From the NCBI GenBank assembly GCA_022448345.1, contig JAKVCB010000024.1, positions 1 through 37,951 of the forward strand: a stretch of 37,951 nt of DNA, given 5' to 3'. This DNA is from Pirellulales bacterium (lineage in GTDB: Bacteria; Planctomycetota; Planctomycetia; Pirellulales; Lacipirellulaceae). Below are positions 17,652 to 27,032 of this stretch, one piece after another. The notes beneath the pieces are model-generated. The model saw only the letters and a list, made by a program, of their open reading frames with translations, ran no database searches and was not told the origin of the DNA. The position numbers and the translations under genes are program-made. Within the stretch, counting starts at the first letter, position 1, and each line of letters begins with the position of its first letter.

Positions 17652-19103
17652 CTACAACAAGTGCCGTGCTTTGATATCGAGATAACGATTGACCAGCGAA
17701 GCGGAAAGGTCTTCGGGAAAAACATCGAGGGACAAAGCGCCGCTCATTTCAAGATCGGTGAGCACACGATGCCGCCACGTGACAATGTCAGCCGCAGCTG
17801 CCGCAGTGTAGAATTGGCGCGTAGTCAAACCTCGGTTTTCGGATGGGACGCTGATAGTTGGTTTGGTTGCTGTGGGTGCGTCTGCGGGAACCAGGCGGTT
17901 CCAGTCGAGGTGGTGAAGTGGGTCGAAGAGGGCGTGATCCCGCAGCAGCACGCCCAGCGGCAGGTGGCGACCTGCCAGGGCTTGTAAATGGCGGCGAATC
18001 TGTCGCGAGTTCACCACATCGATCAAATTGGTGATAAGGATTACAAGAGTCCGTTTGCGGACATGGGAGGCGAGGTGAAGGAATGCTTCGTCATACCGCG
18101 ATTCGACCATTTCCGGAAAACGATCATAAGTCGCGTGAAGCAGGCGGTTGGTTTGCCCCGCCCCTCCATCTGGTGGCACAAAAGAATGAATTCGATCTGA
18201 AAAGCACATGAGACCTACCTGGTCATTACGCCGCAGGGCGACGTAACTGAGCATTAACATGGCATTGAAGGCATGGTCGAGCAAGCTGACGCCCGCCGAT
18301 TCTCCAGTCATCATGCGACCGCAATCGACCAGGAAGACCAGCCGCTGACTTTGATTCGCTTGGAAATCTTTCACGATCAGCTTCTGTCTGCGAGCGGTAG
18401 CCCGCCAGTCGATTTGCCGGTAGTTGTCATCTCGGGTGTAGTCCCGTAGTCGCTCGAACTCATTATCCTGACCTACTTTGCGAGTTCTCCGCATGCCCAG
18501 AAGACTTAGTCGGTTGGTCCGTGCCATCACGGCGTATTCTTCCAGTTGCTTCATGTCAGGATAAACGTGGACCTCCGATTTGCACGGCTCGGTGAGCAGG
18601 CGTTGCCAAAGTCCCCCACGACTGCGAGCCCGGATGAACACCGACTCGATTGCAAATGCTCCACGTCGCTTGGCAAAAAGCCGGTAGCGGACGGTCGAAC
18701 GACCGTGTCGTGACAGTTCGACATAAAACTTATCTGGATCGGCTTGGAGTCCATCTGGAAGACCATCGCGGATCCAAACCGGTTGGTCGCGAGAGCCATG
18801 ATTGCTGATCAGAAGGGTGACCTGGTGAGGTTTGCCGAGCGAGGCAATGGAACTGAGCTGACGTTCGACGCCAACAGTACCAATCCGGGGCAGCGTGCCC
18901 AAGTCCGCTATTACAATGGCCACCATGAGAAGGTCCAGTGCTATAAGCCATGGCCAAAGAGAGGGTAGCGGAATCAAACCAACAGAAAGCAGTGTTGGAA
19001 GACAGAGTAAAAACAGGAGCGGCGTGTGAGGGTAAGCGGATCTCCGCCATGCCACCAGCAGCAGCAATACTGCAATCGCTAATAAAAACCAGAGGGGCAT
19101 CAT
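17652..19103 (-). CDS. DUF58 protein of the MoxR operon
   Basis: 483 residues. Two N-terminal membrane helices (about 4-18 and 27-65, the latter perhaps two) anchor a cytoplasmic region. The DUF58 hallmark is near residues 212-240 (DNEFERLRDYTRDDNYR then IDWRATAR). A von Willebrand A-like fold follows; its first strand reads VFLVDCGRMM, so the classic DxSxS metal site is altered. DUF58 proteins are the usual partners of MoxR ATPases. It begins 3 bases after the moxR stop codon, so translation is probably coupled. It is the last intact gene of the operon, with the putA remnant immediately downstream. Two adjacent ATGs are possible starts; the first is used. Confidence 0.9.
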   Translation of the reverse strand: MMPLWFLLAIAVLLLLVAWRRSAYPHTPLLFLLCLPTLLSVGLIPLPSLWPWLIALDLLMVAIVIADLGTLPRIGTVGVERQLSSIASLGKPHQVTLLISNHGSRDQPVWIRDGLPDGLQADPDKFYVELSRHGRSTVRYRLFAKRRGAFAIESVFIRARSRGGLWQRLLTEPCKSEVHVYPDMKQLEEYAVMARTNRLSLLGMRRTRKVGQDNEFERLRDYTRDDNYRQIDWRATARRQKLIVKDFQANQSQRLVFLVDCGRMMTGESAGVSLLDHAFNAMLMLSYVALRRNDQVGLMCFSDRIHSFVPPDGGAGQTNRLLHATYDRFPEMVESRYDEAFLHLASHVRKRTLVILITNLIDVVNSRQIRRHLQALAGRHLPLGVLLRDHALFDPLHHLDWNRLVPADAPTATKPTISVPSENRGLTTRQFYTAAAAADIVTWRHRVLTDLEMSGALSLDVFPEDLSASLVNRYLDIKARHLL

Positions 19104-19106
19104 GCG

Positions 19107-20252
19107 CTATAACCGGGGTACCTCGATGGACTGCAACATATTGGTGAGCACTTCGTCAACGGATTGTCCTTCGACTTCTGCTTCAGCCGTCAAAATCACT
19201 CGATGGCGAAGGGCCGGGAGGACAATTGTTGTCACGTCATCTGGAACCGCATAGTCGCGACCATGGAATGCTGCCAGCGTGCGACTACCCTGTGTCAGCG
19301 CGATTCCCGCACGGGGTGAGGCGCCGAGGTGAAAATGAGGCCAGTTCCGGGTGAGACGAACAATTTGGTTAATATAGTCCAGCAGCCGATCATCGATACG
19401 GACGTCATCACATGCTTGTGTGGCCTGGACGATTTCTTCTGGTTTGCACACGGTTTGTAACTCGTGGTCGATGCGTTCATCGAGATCGGACCGAGAGCTA
19501 TGTTCTTTGAGGACCCGTGCCTCTTCTTCGGCCGAGGGGTAATCGATCAGGATTTTGAACATGAAACGATCGAGTTGTGCTTCTGGAAGATTATAGGTAC
19601 CTTCCGATTCGATCGGATTCTGAGTGGCCAGCACCAGGAATGGTCGGCTTAGTTTGTGGGTGGTTCGCTCGACCGTAACGCGGTATTCCTGCATGATTTC
19701 CAGGAGCGCAGCGTGCGTCTTTGCGGGCGATCGGTTAATTTCATCGGCAAGCAAGAGTTGCGTGAAAACAGGTCCTGGCCGGAAAGTAAACTCCTGAGTC
19801 TTCATGTTGAACACAGGAGCTCCCGTGATATCTGAGGGCATCAAGTCTGCGGTGAATTGGATGCGACCACACTTGCAGCCAAGTACTTTTCCTAGGGTCT
19901 TTACAAACAGCGTCTTGCCCAGTCCCGGTACGCTTTCAATAAGTACGTGCCCGCCTGAAAATAATGCCACCAGTGTGGACAAGACCAGTTCGTCCTGGCC
20001 GACGTAGATTTTGTTAACTTCAGTCGTAACGCGATCAAAAATCGTTTTCATGGTACCAGTGTGATTTTCAGTTCCAGTATGCACCGTTGAAGACGACTGC
20101 GAATCGCGATCCCCGGTGGTCTCATGGGCGAGATTGGTTTCTGAAGCTGCCGATTGTCGAGTGGAATCATTCATAATGGTCGTCGCTGATTGTGGTTTCT
20201 GTTTTCCTGCATTGAGCGAAGAAGCTATGGTAGCGCCATCTCTAAGATTCAC
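19107..20252 (-). CDS. MoxR-family AAA+ ATPase
   Basis: 381 residues. MoxR ATPases are AAA+ chaperones thought to mature or remodel protein complexes. Walker A is around residues 106-114 (ESVPGLGKT) and Walker B is LLLADEIN with Asp170-Glu171; ATQNP (sensor 1) and the arginine-rich LPEAQLDRFMF segment follow, with a helical lid at the C-terminus. Residues 1-67 are polar, Ser/Thr/His-rich and probably disordered. The start could be 20252, 20174 or 20051; the last would remove the polar tail and start at MKTIFDRV. It lies 34 bases after the DUF4129-DUF4350 gene. Confidence 0.92.
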   Translation of the reverse strand: MNLRDGATIASSLNAGKQKPQSATTIMNDSTRQSAASETNLAHETTGDRDSQSSSTVHTGTENHTGTMKTIFDRVTTEVNKIYVGQDELVLSTLVALFSGGHVLIESVPGLGKTLFVKTLGKVLGCKCGRIQFTADLMPSDITGAPVFNMKTQEFTFRPGPVFTQLLLADEINRSPAKTHAALLEIMQEYRVTVERTTHKLSRPFLVLATQNPIESEGTYNLPEAQLDRFMFKILIDYPSAEEEARVLKEHSSRSDLDERIDHELQTVCKPEEIVQATQACDDVRIDDRLLDYINQIVRLTRNWPHFHLGASPRAGIALTQGSRTLAAFHGRDYAVPDDVTTIVLPALRHRVILTAEAEVEGQSVDEVLTNMLQSIEVPRL

Positions 20253-20286
20253 GGCGACCTTGCCACATCAGCTGGCAGGTTCTAAC

Positions 20287-22317
20287 TCACCGATCATCGT
20301 GAAGTACGGTATGGCGGTAATTGTTGAGAATGGCGTGGGCCTGATCGTGGTCTCCTTTCTTTGCCATCAACTCCCCAAGAGCGGTAACGTGATGGCCAAA
20401 ATCAGTGAGTGCTGGTGGCGAAAGTCGGTGTGGCAAGCCAAAAATAGGCCACCGTGCCAACGCGAAAACAAAGCCAAGAGCAGCTAAATGAACCAGTACT
20501 CCGTTGATTGGCCACAGCGTGAAAAGTTGAAAACCTCTTCTCGGTTGTTCGGTTGGATCGGAATCATGGAGTTCAGGACCTCCGCGATGGGATTGCAAAA
20601 ACACGACTTGTTGTTGGGGTCGTCCGATTTCTGCGACGAGATGTCCAGCAAGCCTGCGATGCTCATGGTTGACCAACGGAAGATTTAACAGGAACGATCC
20701 ATTTTCAACAACGAGGAGTCGGGATGAGTCTGGGACATGTTCTTTACGCCACTGTTTTTGCTTGCGATTCTCGCTGGAAAAGTCAATCTCGCTCACCAGG
20801 GGCGAGCCATTGCCGTCGGCGAGTAAAGTCCGCGAGTTGTCGTTGGGGATCAATTGGCTATGACGCTCGATTTCGATCTGGTCAACATTGATACCCTTGG
20901 CCCAAGGGCCGCTCAAAGTAGTAATCGATTGTGGTGGGGTTGTTGTGTCGATGGAAAACCAGCCAGGCCATTCAACGGTATTGTCGACCGAGGGCCTTTT
21001 TAAAAGATGCCGGTTTTCTGCGGTGGTGCGCCGCTTAAAAATTTCCCGCTTTTGATCGTTTCGCGCGACTTGCTCGGCAAACGTCCAATAATTGGGTGCA
21101 GCATCGAAATCACGACCGATGTAAATCAGGGTTTTCCCGTTCCGAGCTAGCCATTTATTGAACCACGCTTGTACCTTGGGCGGAGGGGGATGGAAATCGT
21201 CAGGTGCCCAAACGATGACATCTGCCGCCGACAACGATGGCGAGAGCGAAGTCCGGGACTGCACGTCGTGGCCCGCTTTTTCAAACATTTCTCCCAAAAC
21301 AGCGGTTCCGTTGACACTTCCGGCCCCAGCGCCACCTCTCTGCCCGTAAGTTGAGTTAAGACGGTTGGTTCCGCAACCAGATAGGATCATGGCGCCCGCA
21401 GCCAGAGCGATCAGCGAAGTTGGGGACCCTCGTCGTTTTTTGGAAGGAGGGGAAGCAGGTGGTGCTTTACTGTGGGTGGCCAGCAGGGTCTGAAACCTTG
21501 GTACTGCCGACCAGCAGGCCTCAAAATCTTCCGGTCGGGGTGCATAGCTTCCAAAAAAGGCTTTTTCGAACAAAGTCATGGTTTGGTGCAGCGCTGCGGC
21601 CAGTTCATTGCGGATACCGATCTGCTCGCCTTGATGAACTTCCCGTAAATATTGTCGATTGGTTTTCCCCCTGCCCAGCTGTAGCAAGTGATGCTTGTCG
21701 AGTTCGACCAGTTGAAAACTAAACAAGTAAATAGTGGCTTTGACCAGATTCCCTGTCAGGTAGAATCTTTTGGCTTCGGCTAGGAAATCGGTATCTGGGT
21801 TGGGCAGTCTTGCTGGAAGTGCTGTGACATGATCGATTGCCAAAATGGTTGAGTCGACGTTTCCCATCACGCTGGCTGAAGGTTGTCGGCGTTCGCTTTC
21901 CAAATATGCTTGGATCAGAAAATAAATAACCCCCCCCAGTATCGCCGCGATGACGAACCAACTGAAGGTTAACATCAGATTGTTTAAATCCCAATCGGGC
22001 CACCAGCTTCCATCAGGGAGCTGATCGAACCACTCTGACAGCCATTTATTATCGGATGGAGGTGGCACCTCGATCCGGGCAAGGCTGTCTGTGGATGCGT
22101 CGTACCAGGGATAGTGCCATCCGGAGCGCAATGCCGACTTGCCGGTCTCGATAGCCACATCGGGATCGGCAAGGTCTGCACTAAAACCCGTCGTCGAAAA
22201 GGCGACGAATGCCAAGGCCGTCAGCAAGTGCCGGTGAGCAAGCGAACCGGTTGTAAAGACGATCCGGTGGAGTGCGTGTTTCGTGATACACATCATGGTT
22301 ATGTTGCGAGTTGTCAT
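20287..22317 (-). CDS. DUF4129-DUF4350 fusion protein, membrane anchored
   Basis: 676 residues. A signal peptide (about 1-47, ending GFSA) is followed by a periplasmic segment, a membrane helix (about 116-139), and a DUF4129-like cytoplasmic domain (AKRFYLTGNLVKATIYLFS at 182-200 and RQYLREV at 221-227). A second hydrophobic stretch at about 299-314 then resembles a lipoprotein signal (KKRRGSPTS then ILSGC). After it comes a DUF4350-like domain (about 324-600, starting STYGQRGGAG) and a last membrane helix (about 612-632). In related operons these are expected as separate genes. The ATG at 22317 overlaps the previous stop by 4 bases (ATGA), indicating coupled translation. Confidence 0.8.
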   Translation of the reverse strand: MTTRNITMMCITKHALHRIVFTTGSLAHRHLLTALAFVAFSTTGFSADLADPDVAIETGKSALRSGWHYPWYDASTDSLARIEVPPPSDNKWLSEWFDQLPDGSWWPDWDLNNLMLTFSWFVIAAILGGVIYFLIQAYLESERRQPSASVMGNVDSTILAIDHVTALPARLPNPDTDFLAEAKRFYLTGNLVKATIYLFSFQLVELDKHHLLQLGRGKTNRQYLREVHQGEQIGIRNELAAALHQTMTLFEKAFFGSYAPRPEDFEACWSAVPRFQTLLATHSKAPPASPPSKKRRGSPTSLIALAAGAMILSGCGTNRLNSTYGQRGGAGAGSVNGTAVLGEMFEKAGHDVQSRTSLSPSLSAADVIVWAPDDFHPPPPKVQAWFNKWLARNGKTLIYIGRDFDAAPNYWTFAEQVARNDQKREIFKRRTTAENRHLLKRPSVDNTVEWPGWFSIDTTTPPQSITTLSGPWAKGINVDQIEIERHSQLIPNDNSRTLLADGNGSPLVSEIDFSSENRKQKQWRKEHVPDSSRLLVVENGSFLLNLPLVNHEHRRLAGHLVAEIGRPQQQVVFLQSHRGGPELHDSDPTEQPRRGFQLFTLWPINGVLVHLAALGFVFALARWPIFGLPHRLSPPALTDFGHHVTALGELMAKKGDHDQAHAILNNYRHTVLHDDR

Positions 22318-23132
22318 ACAGCCATTCTTCTGAGACGGGCTGCTTCGGATCTCATCAAAAGTTCAACTTCCCAACCTTCGCGACGTATCCTCAAGTCGAG
22401 GTAAGCCAGGAAGCGTACCACGGCAAAAAATCCAATGACTATCCAGATAGCTAGAGGCGCATACCATTGCACGATAATTAACGGAGTCAACAAAATCCCA
22501 AAAAGTCCAAAAGCGGTAGTGTAGATTCCCAAAAGGATAGCAGTTACCAGGATGCAGGCAGTTACCATCGTGCTCAGCCAACGGGTAAACAGGTCACCAG
22601 CAAAATGCCGATGCAGGTTGCGACTTCGACGCCAGGTCGTGATTTGTTTGCCTGGGTGCGAAAAAAAATGATTTCGCTCAAGCAAAATGACTTCAGTAAG
22701 GTAGGGCCAGGCTAGATGTGGAATAAACAGACCGACCAACAGCAGGCAGGCAGTCAGTGACCGTAAGATGCCTTGAAACCACAACAATTGCAGCAAGCTA
22801 CCCAGGTAATCTTGGCAGAGGCGGTTCCAATCCACAGTCCGCGTAAAGGTGATCTGGCCAAGATAAAGCGTCATGAGTGCTGTTCCCAGCGGGGCTTCCC
22901 AAAGCATGAGCAGAACCAACAGCCAGATCTGCGACTTCGGAGTATCGCGCAGGTTATCGGGATCGAGAATCCCGGAAATGATCCAAAAGTTCGCCAGCGA
23001 CAGGGGAATGGCGATGACCGCCAGCGTGATGAGCAAACTCCACCAGTGGAACCGCAATAACTGTAATGCCAGGTCCATCAGTTCGAGATAGTTTCGTTCG
23101 CGAATCGTTATTTCGGTATGTTCAAGATTCAT
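22314..23132 (-). CDS. Multi-helix membrane protein of the MoxR operon
   Basis: 272 residues with about six hydrophobic segments (near 33-55, 69-92, 120-145, 190-212, 213-235 and 225-245) and a basic C-terminus with FLAYLDLRIRREGWEVEL, a motif seen in membrane proteins of this operon type. No enzyme motif is visible. It begins 57 bases after the SpoIIM-like stop and its own stop overlaps the next start by 4 bases. Its role is unknown; a scaffold or partner of the MoxR/DUF58 complex at the membrane is inferred from context. Confidence 0.8.
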   Translation of the reverse strand: MNLEHTEITIRERNYLELMDLALQLLRFHWWSLLITLAVIAIPLSLANFWIISGILDPDNLRDTPKSQIWLLVLLMLWEAPLGTALMTLYLGQITFTRTVDWNRLCQDYLGSLLQLLWFQGILRSLTACLLLVGLFIPHLAWPYLTEVILLERNHFFSHPGKQITTWRRSRNLHRHFAGDLFTRWLSTMVTACILVTAILLGIYTTAFGLFGILLTPLIIVQWYAPLAIWIVIGFFAVVRFLAYLDLRIRREGWEVELLMRSEAARLRRMAV

Positions 23133-23189
23133 GAAAGCGGAATATCACATTCGTTCCAGAGACCTAAGACCATCAGGCGATTGAAAGGC

Positions 23190-24173
23190 TCACTGTGTTG
23201 TTTCCTGTTTTGCGTAGCCTAGGACTACAAAATATAGTAGCAGTAGCAGAATCGAACATGAGCATACCGCCGCTTTAACTTCGTAGGGTAGCGCCGCTGG
23301 AGAGATAAAGCCTTCGATCAGCGCCGCCAGGAAAAACAGGATAAGCGAAGCACCTACGATTGGCATAACTTCACGCGCTGCCAACTCAATCGATTCGCGG
23401 CGACCGAGGCCTCCGGTATCGACCAGGGCAAAACCGAGTCGCATGCCAGCTGCGGCTGAAAGCACGATAGCCGTCATCTCGAAGGGGGCGTGGGCGGTCA
23501 CGAAATGGAGAAAATTGTCCCCGTGTGGGACGGTAGTCATGTAACCAAACATGGTTCCCAGCGAGATCGCGTTAAATAGTGTGGCGAACAAGCCTCCCAC
23601 GCCAAACAGGAGGCCCATCGCGAAACATCGCAATCCAATGCTTGGATTATGCAAACTGTAAAAACCAAACATGGCGAACTCGGTGCCGGTTGATTGCCCA
23701 CTAGCATTAATCGGGCTGTCGTACATTCGGTCGTACATCACGATTGCCTCTTCACCTAGTACTTGTTCAGCAAAAGTTGGGATTGGCGACCAGGAAGAAG
23801 CCAGGAACATTGCTGCGAAAAACCCTCCCCAAAAAAGGAGAAATGCCAGGCGTAACGAGCCATCGTGAAAGAGTCGTCGGGGAACATTTTCGAGTAACTC
23901 AACTCGCCATGCCGAAAATTCAAACCGGCGACTGCGATAAAGTTGGTTGTGGGCCCGACCAACCAGATGATGCAAATAGTGGACCATGCTGGCGGGCAGT
24001 TGCTGAGCAGTGGCCAAGGCCAGGTCGGCGCAGGCCGCACGGTAGAGTGATGCAAAACAAACTAAATCGTCCCCCGTGAGTTTCGTGCGACGGCGGCTTT
24101 CCAGCATATTGCAAAACGCTTCTAACTTGTTCCAGTCGTCCATGCGATCTTCGACAAGTTCAGCAACTTTCAT
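23190..24173 (-). CDS. SpoIIM/DUF95-family membrane protein
   Basis: 327 residues. A helical cytoplasmic N-terminal part (about 1-100) precedes a membrane domain with several helices (about 107-127, 178-220, 225-260, 270-295 and 300-320). The family's conserved small-residue patches are present, for example GMLFG-like MGLLFGVGGLF and THAPFEMTAIVLSAAAGMRLG. SpoIIM was named for sporulation in Bacillus, but planctomycetes do not sporulate; here it is a regular member of the MoxR-DUF58 operon. The ATG at 24173 follows the RDD gene after 119 bases. Confidence 0.87.
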   Translation of the reverse strand: MKVAELVEDRMDDWNKLEAFCNMLESRRRTKLTGDDLVCFASLYRAACADLALATAQQLPASMVHYLHHLVGRAHNQLYRSRRFEFSAWRVELLENVPRRLFHDGSLRLAFLLFWGGFFAAMFLASSWSPIPTFAEQVLGEEAIVMYDRMYDSPINASGQSTGTEFAMFGFYSLHNPSIGLRCFAMGLLFGVGGLFATLFNAISLGTMFGYMTTVPHGDNFLHFVTAHAPFEMTAIVLSAAAGMRLGFALVDTGGLGRRESIELAAREVMPIVGASLILFFLAALIEGFISPAALPYEVKAAVCSCSILLLLLYFVVLGYAKQETTQ

Positions 24174-24292
24174 CAGAGAGGAGACCTGTTGATTTCATTT
24201 CAGGAGACAAGTTCCCGACCAGAGTCGGACAGCAAGGTGGATTGTGCTGATTTGGGTGTTCTGTCGAAGCGGTCCGATTGCAAGTCGCGGGT

Positions 24293-25093
24293 TCAAGGTT
24301 TATTGGGTGGTTCATTGTGGAACGAACGCTGGTAAGCAGCACAAAGCAAAGCATCATAGCTAGTTTCTGGTGCCAAAGCCAACTTCTTGATCAAGAGGCT
24401 TCCAACGTGTCCGGCAATTTCGGTACGACGGGCAGGTCCGAAAAATTTCCGTCGAGCAACATATTGTGAAAGCGCGTTCGACAAACTGCGATCGGGTACC
24501 CAGCCGGCAGGGATCAGGGCGGCAACGGCATCAATTTCGGGTTCATCCAGGCTCTGCACGCCACGTATCCGAGGTCGTTCTTCGATGACGACAATCGTAC
24601 CACAGGCAAGATCTCCAAGGCGTTGATAATGACTGCTGCAGGTTGCACTGGTTAAACCAACCAGATATGTCGGCAAAACAAATTCGGCGCTGAGGACGTA
24701 AGCTGGCAGCGCATCGACCACCCGGAGAATGTTTCGCAGGACAGCTTGCAAGCCACTGACGGGGCGACCATCGCGGGAGATCACCCGCAGTTGCATGACC
24801 CTTTTCCCGGGAGTCTGTCCATTCCAAAACGTTTCAAACAGTCCACCGTAAAACCAGGCAAGAACCAACCAGCCCAGTAGTAGGACCAGGATGCCAACCT
24901 CCATAGCTCCCAAAGAACCGAATATGAACAACGCGCAGACAAGCAGGATCCCGAAGATAGCCAGGCGAATCAGGAGGTCGAGAAGGTAGGCAGGTAGTCG
25001 CCAGAATGGACCAGCCAGACGGTACTCGAACGCAATGTTTTCCGGCGTGACGACACGAATTCGAGAATCGAGTTGCTCAAGAGTTTGCACCAC
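24293..25093 (-). CDS. RDD-family membrane protein
   Basis: 266 residues. RDD proteins are small multi-helix membrane proteins named for Arg and two Asp residues. Visible: Arg-to-Asp pairing in PFWRLPAYLLDLLIR (29-43), the TPGKRVMQLRVI loop (94-105), RNILRVVDALP (116-126) and YQRLGDLACGT (151-161). A cytoplasmic C-terminal tail of about 90 residues follows. Adjacent GTG codons (25093 and 25090) serve as start; a GGAAG site lies just upstream. It is the first gene of the operon, with a good promoter about 36 bases upstream. Confidence 0.88.
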   Translation of the reverse strand: MVQTLEQLDSRIRVVTPENIAFEYRLAGPFWRLPAYLLDLLIRLAIFGILLVCALFIFGSLGAMEVGILVLLLGWLVLAWFYGGLFETFWNGQTPGKRVMQLRVISRDGRPVSGLQAVLRNILRVVDALPAYVLSAEFVLPTYLVGLTSATCSSHYQRLGDLACGTIVVIEERPRIRGVQSLDEPEIDAVAALIPAGWVPDRSLSNALSQYVARRKFFGPARRTEIAGHVGSLLIKKLALAPETSYDALLCAAYQRSFHNEPPNKP

Positions 25094-25128
25094 GAGTCAC
25101 TTCCAGAAATAAAAACACAGCCTAAAGC

Positions 25129-25157
25129 ATTATCGGCTGGGTGGGGGAGGTTGGCAA
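25129..25157 (-). promoter_or_regulatory. Promoter of the RDD-SpoIIM-MoxR-DUF58 operon
   Basis: On the minus strand, TTGCCA (25157-25152), a 17-base spacer and GATAAT (25134-25129). Each hexamer matches five of six sigma70 consensus positions. The predicted leader is about 30 bases. Confidence 0.6.
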
Positions 25158-25215
25158 GGGAAAGGGGCCTGGCTCTGTGGCTACCCTTGATCGGCCCGGA
25201 TAGAACCAGACGGCG

Positions 25216-25731
25216 TTATGATTTACCGGCTCGTCGAGTCAGATAGGCGAGGATATCCCGGATAGATATGACACCCACAAGCGATTGATCGTCCAGGATA
25301 GGAAGGTGTCGGTAACCACCAACGTTCATTTTGTGGAGCGCAAAGGCAATTTTATCTCGCACACCAAGTGCGACTGGATTGTGTGTCATATAGCGCGAGA
25401 TTGGGTGGTCAGAAAATTGATCGGCGTCGACGTTGAGTTTCGTCATCGCATCGCGCTCGGTAAAAATCCCGACCAACTTTTCTTGGTCGACGACCATCAA
25501 GCAGCCAATTCGCTCCAGCAACATTTTCGACAAGGCTTCATGAACCGGCGTATCTGGATGAATCGTGGTAGGTTTTTGGGGCGCAAGGATGCCAATCCGG
25601 TCTCTGAGAAGATCTGCTTCCACCATGGTGGAAGGTCTGGGAAGGCTGAGATCGGTGAGCGTCTGACCACACTGCTCACATTCGTCGACACCTTCAATAA
25701 TTTCGACGCCACAGTAGGGGCAGCTAGGCAT
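25216..25731 (-). CDS. Zinc-ribbon plus CBS-pair protein
   Basis: 171 residues. The N-terminal zinc ribbon has four cysteines (Cys4, Cys7, Cys18, Cys21), followed by a linker and a CBS-domain pair (about 50-168) with GIFTERDA and GGYRHLPILD. CBS pairs bind adenine nucleotides and act as energy or ligand sensors. It lies downstream of korB on the same strand with a 169-base gap. A second CBS protein lies on the other side of korAB and shares the GIFTERDA and GYRHLPI segments, so both may regulate KorAB or its products; that is inference. The ATG at 25731 has a GAGG site upstream. Confidence 0.85.
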   Translation of the reverse strand: MPSCPYCGVEIIEGVDECEQCGQTLTDLSLPRPSTMVEADLLRDRIGILAPQKPTTIHPDTPVHEALSKMLLERIGCLMVVDQEKLVGIFTERDAMTKLNVDADQFSDHPISRYMTHNPVALGVRDKIAFALHKMNVGGYRHLPILDDQSLVGVISIRDILAYLTRRAGKS

Positions 25732-25900
25732 GAGAACCTCGAGTTGCTCAGGCTGATCGCACTCCTGCGATGTAACCGTTTTGGCTGGCCGTCAACGCTT
25801 CACGACCAGCGACTCCGTGTTGCATTTTTATTTCAGGATGTGATGGCAACCTTGCCATGTTGTTGAACAGGTACACCCATGGGTCAATAGACTCTAAGTT

Positions 25901-26926
25901 TTATTCAACCGACCATGTTTCACTTGTCCGAAAGAGCGAGTCCAAGTTGCCGACACCTCGCTCTTTGCGAGCCTGTTCAAACTGCTCGTTTACCATTTCA
26001 TCGTAGTTAGGTGCATCGACGCAGCGAAAAACCCCAATCGGCTCTGGATATCCATCCTCGTAACGCATCCGGCTGAGTAGGTAGGCGAGGCTTGGCTCAG
26101 ACGCTTTTTCATCATGGAACAAGAGATCATCCTCGGTAATCCCTTTGCCCATTTCTACAACTTCAGGCTCCAGCCCATTGAGTCGGATCCCTTTGTCATG
26201 GTTTTTGCCAAACATCAGCGGCTTGCCATGTGCCAGTTCTAGGGTGGTTTCGACCTTAGTCTCCCGATTTTTGGCATACTCCCAGGCGCCGTCGTTGAAG
26301 ACATTGCAGTTTTGGTATACCTCGACGAAGGCGGTGCCGCGATGCTCGGCAGCACGGTTGAGGATGTATCCTAGATGTTTGATATTGGTATCAATGGTTC
26401 GGGCAACAAACGTTGCTTCACAGCCAATGGCAATGGAGAGAGGATGAAGCGGGTTGTCGACGGCACCCATAGGGGTACTTTTGGTTTTCTTTCCCAGGGG
26501 AGACGTTGGTGAGTATTGACCTTTGGTGAGCCCATAAATGCGGTTGTTGAAAAGGATAATATTGATATCCAGATTTCGGCGAATGGCATGCATCAAGTGG
26601 TTGCCGCCGATTGAGAGACCATCCCCATCGCCAGTGATAACCCACACATTGAGGTCAGGCCGGCACGTTTTCAAACCAGTTGCAACAGCTGGTGCCCGCC
26701 CATGGATCGAATGGATCCCATAGGTGTTCATGTAGTACGGAAATCGACTGGAGCAACCAATGCCAGAGATAAAGACAATTTTCTCTCGAGGGATGCCCAG
26801 GTTGGGCATAATTTTTTTCATCTGGGCGAGGATTGAATAATCTCCGCAACCAGGGCACCAACGAACATCCTGATCACTTGCAAAATCAGCGGGTTTTAGA
26901 ACCGGGAGTGGAATGTCGACACTCAT
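25901..26926 (-). CDS. korB: 2-oxoacid:ferredoxin oxidoreductase, beta subunit (KorB-like)
   Basis: 341 residues. The beta subunit holds thiamine diphosphate and one [4Fe-4S] cluster and works with the alpha/gamma chain to convert 2-oxoglutarate (or another 2-oxoacid) and CoA to the acyl-CoA, reducing ferredoxin. Cluster ligands: Cys24, Cys27 (WCPGCGD), Cys58 (GIGCSS) and probably Cys207 (QNCNVF). The thiamine/Mg site is GDGDGLSIGGNH (99-110). It follows the alpha gene after 106 bases. Substrate choice between 2-oxoglutarate and pyruvate cannot be settled from motifs; the fused two-subunit form is typical of KorAB. Confidence 0.9.
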   Translation of the reverse strand: MSVDIPLPVLKPADFASDQDVRWCPGCGDYSILAQMKKIMPNLGIPREKIVFISGIGCSSRFPYYMNTYGIHSIHGRAPAVATGLKTCRPDLNVWVITGDGDGLSIGGNHLMHAIRRNLDINIILFNNRIYGLTKGQYSPTSPLGKKTKSTPMGAVDNPLHPLSIAIGCEATFVARTIDTNIKHLGYILNRAAEHRGTAFVEVYQNCNVFNDGAWEYAKNRETKVETTLELAHGKPLMFGKNHDKGIRLNGLEPEVVEMGKGITEDDLLFHDEKASEPSLAYLLSRMRYEDGYPEPIGVFRCVDAPNYDEMVNEQFEQARKERGVGNLDSLFRTSETWSVE

Positions 26927-27032
26927 GGGAAGTATTTTACTTTCTCGTCAATTTTGAACAAAAGGCGACGTGGACTGCCAACGATGTTTCCGTTATTCGA
27001 TTTCGAGACTATCTACTTGTCCAGGTTAACCA

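Noticed and set aside
17988..18200. Plus-strand short frames across 17598-19147
   Set aside because: They lie opposite DUF58, a well-supported gene.
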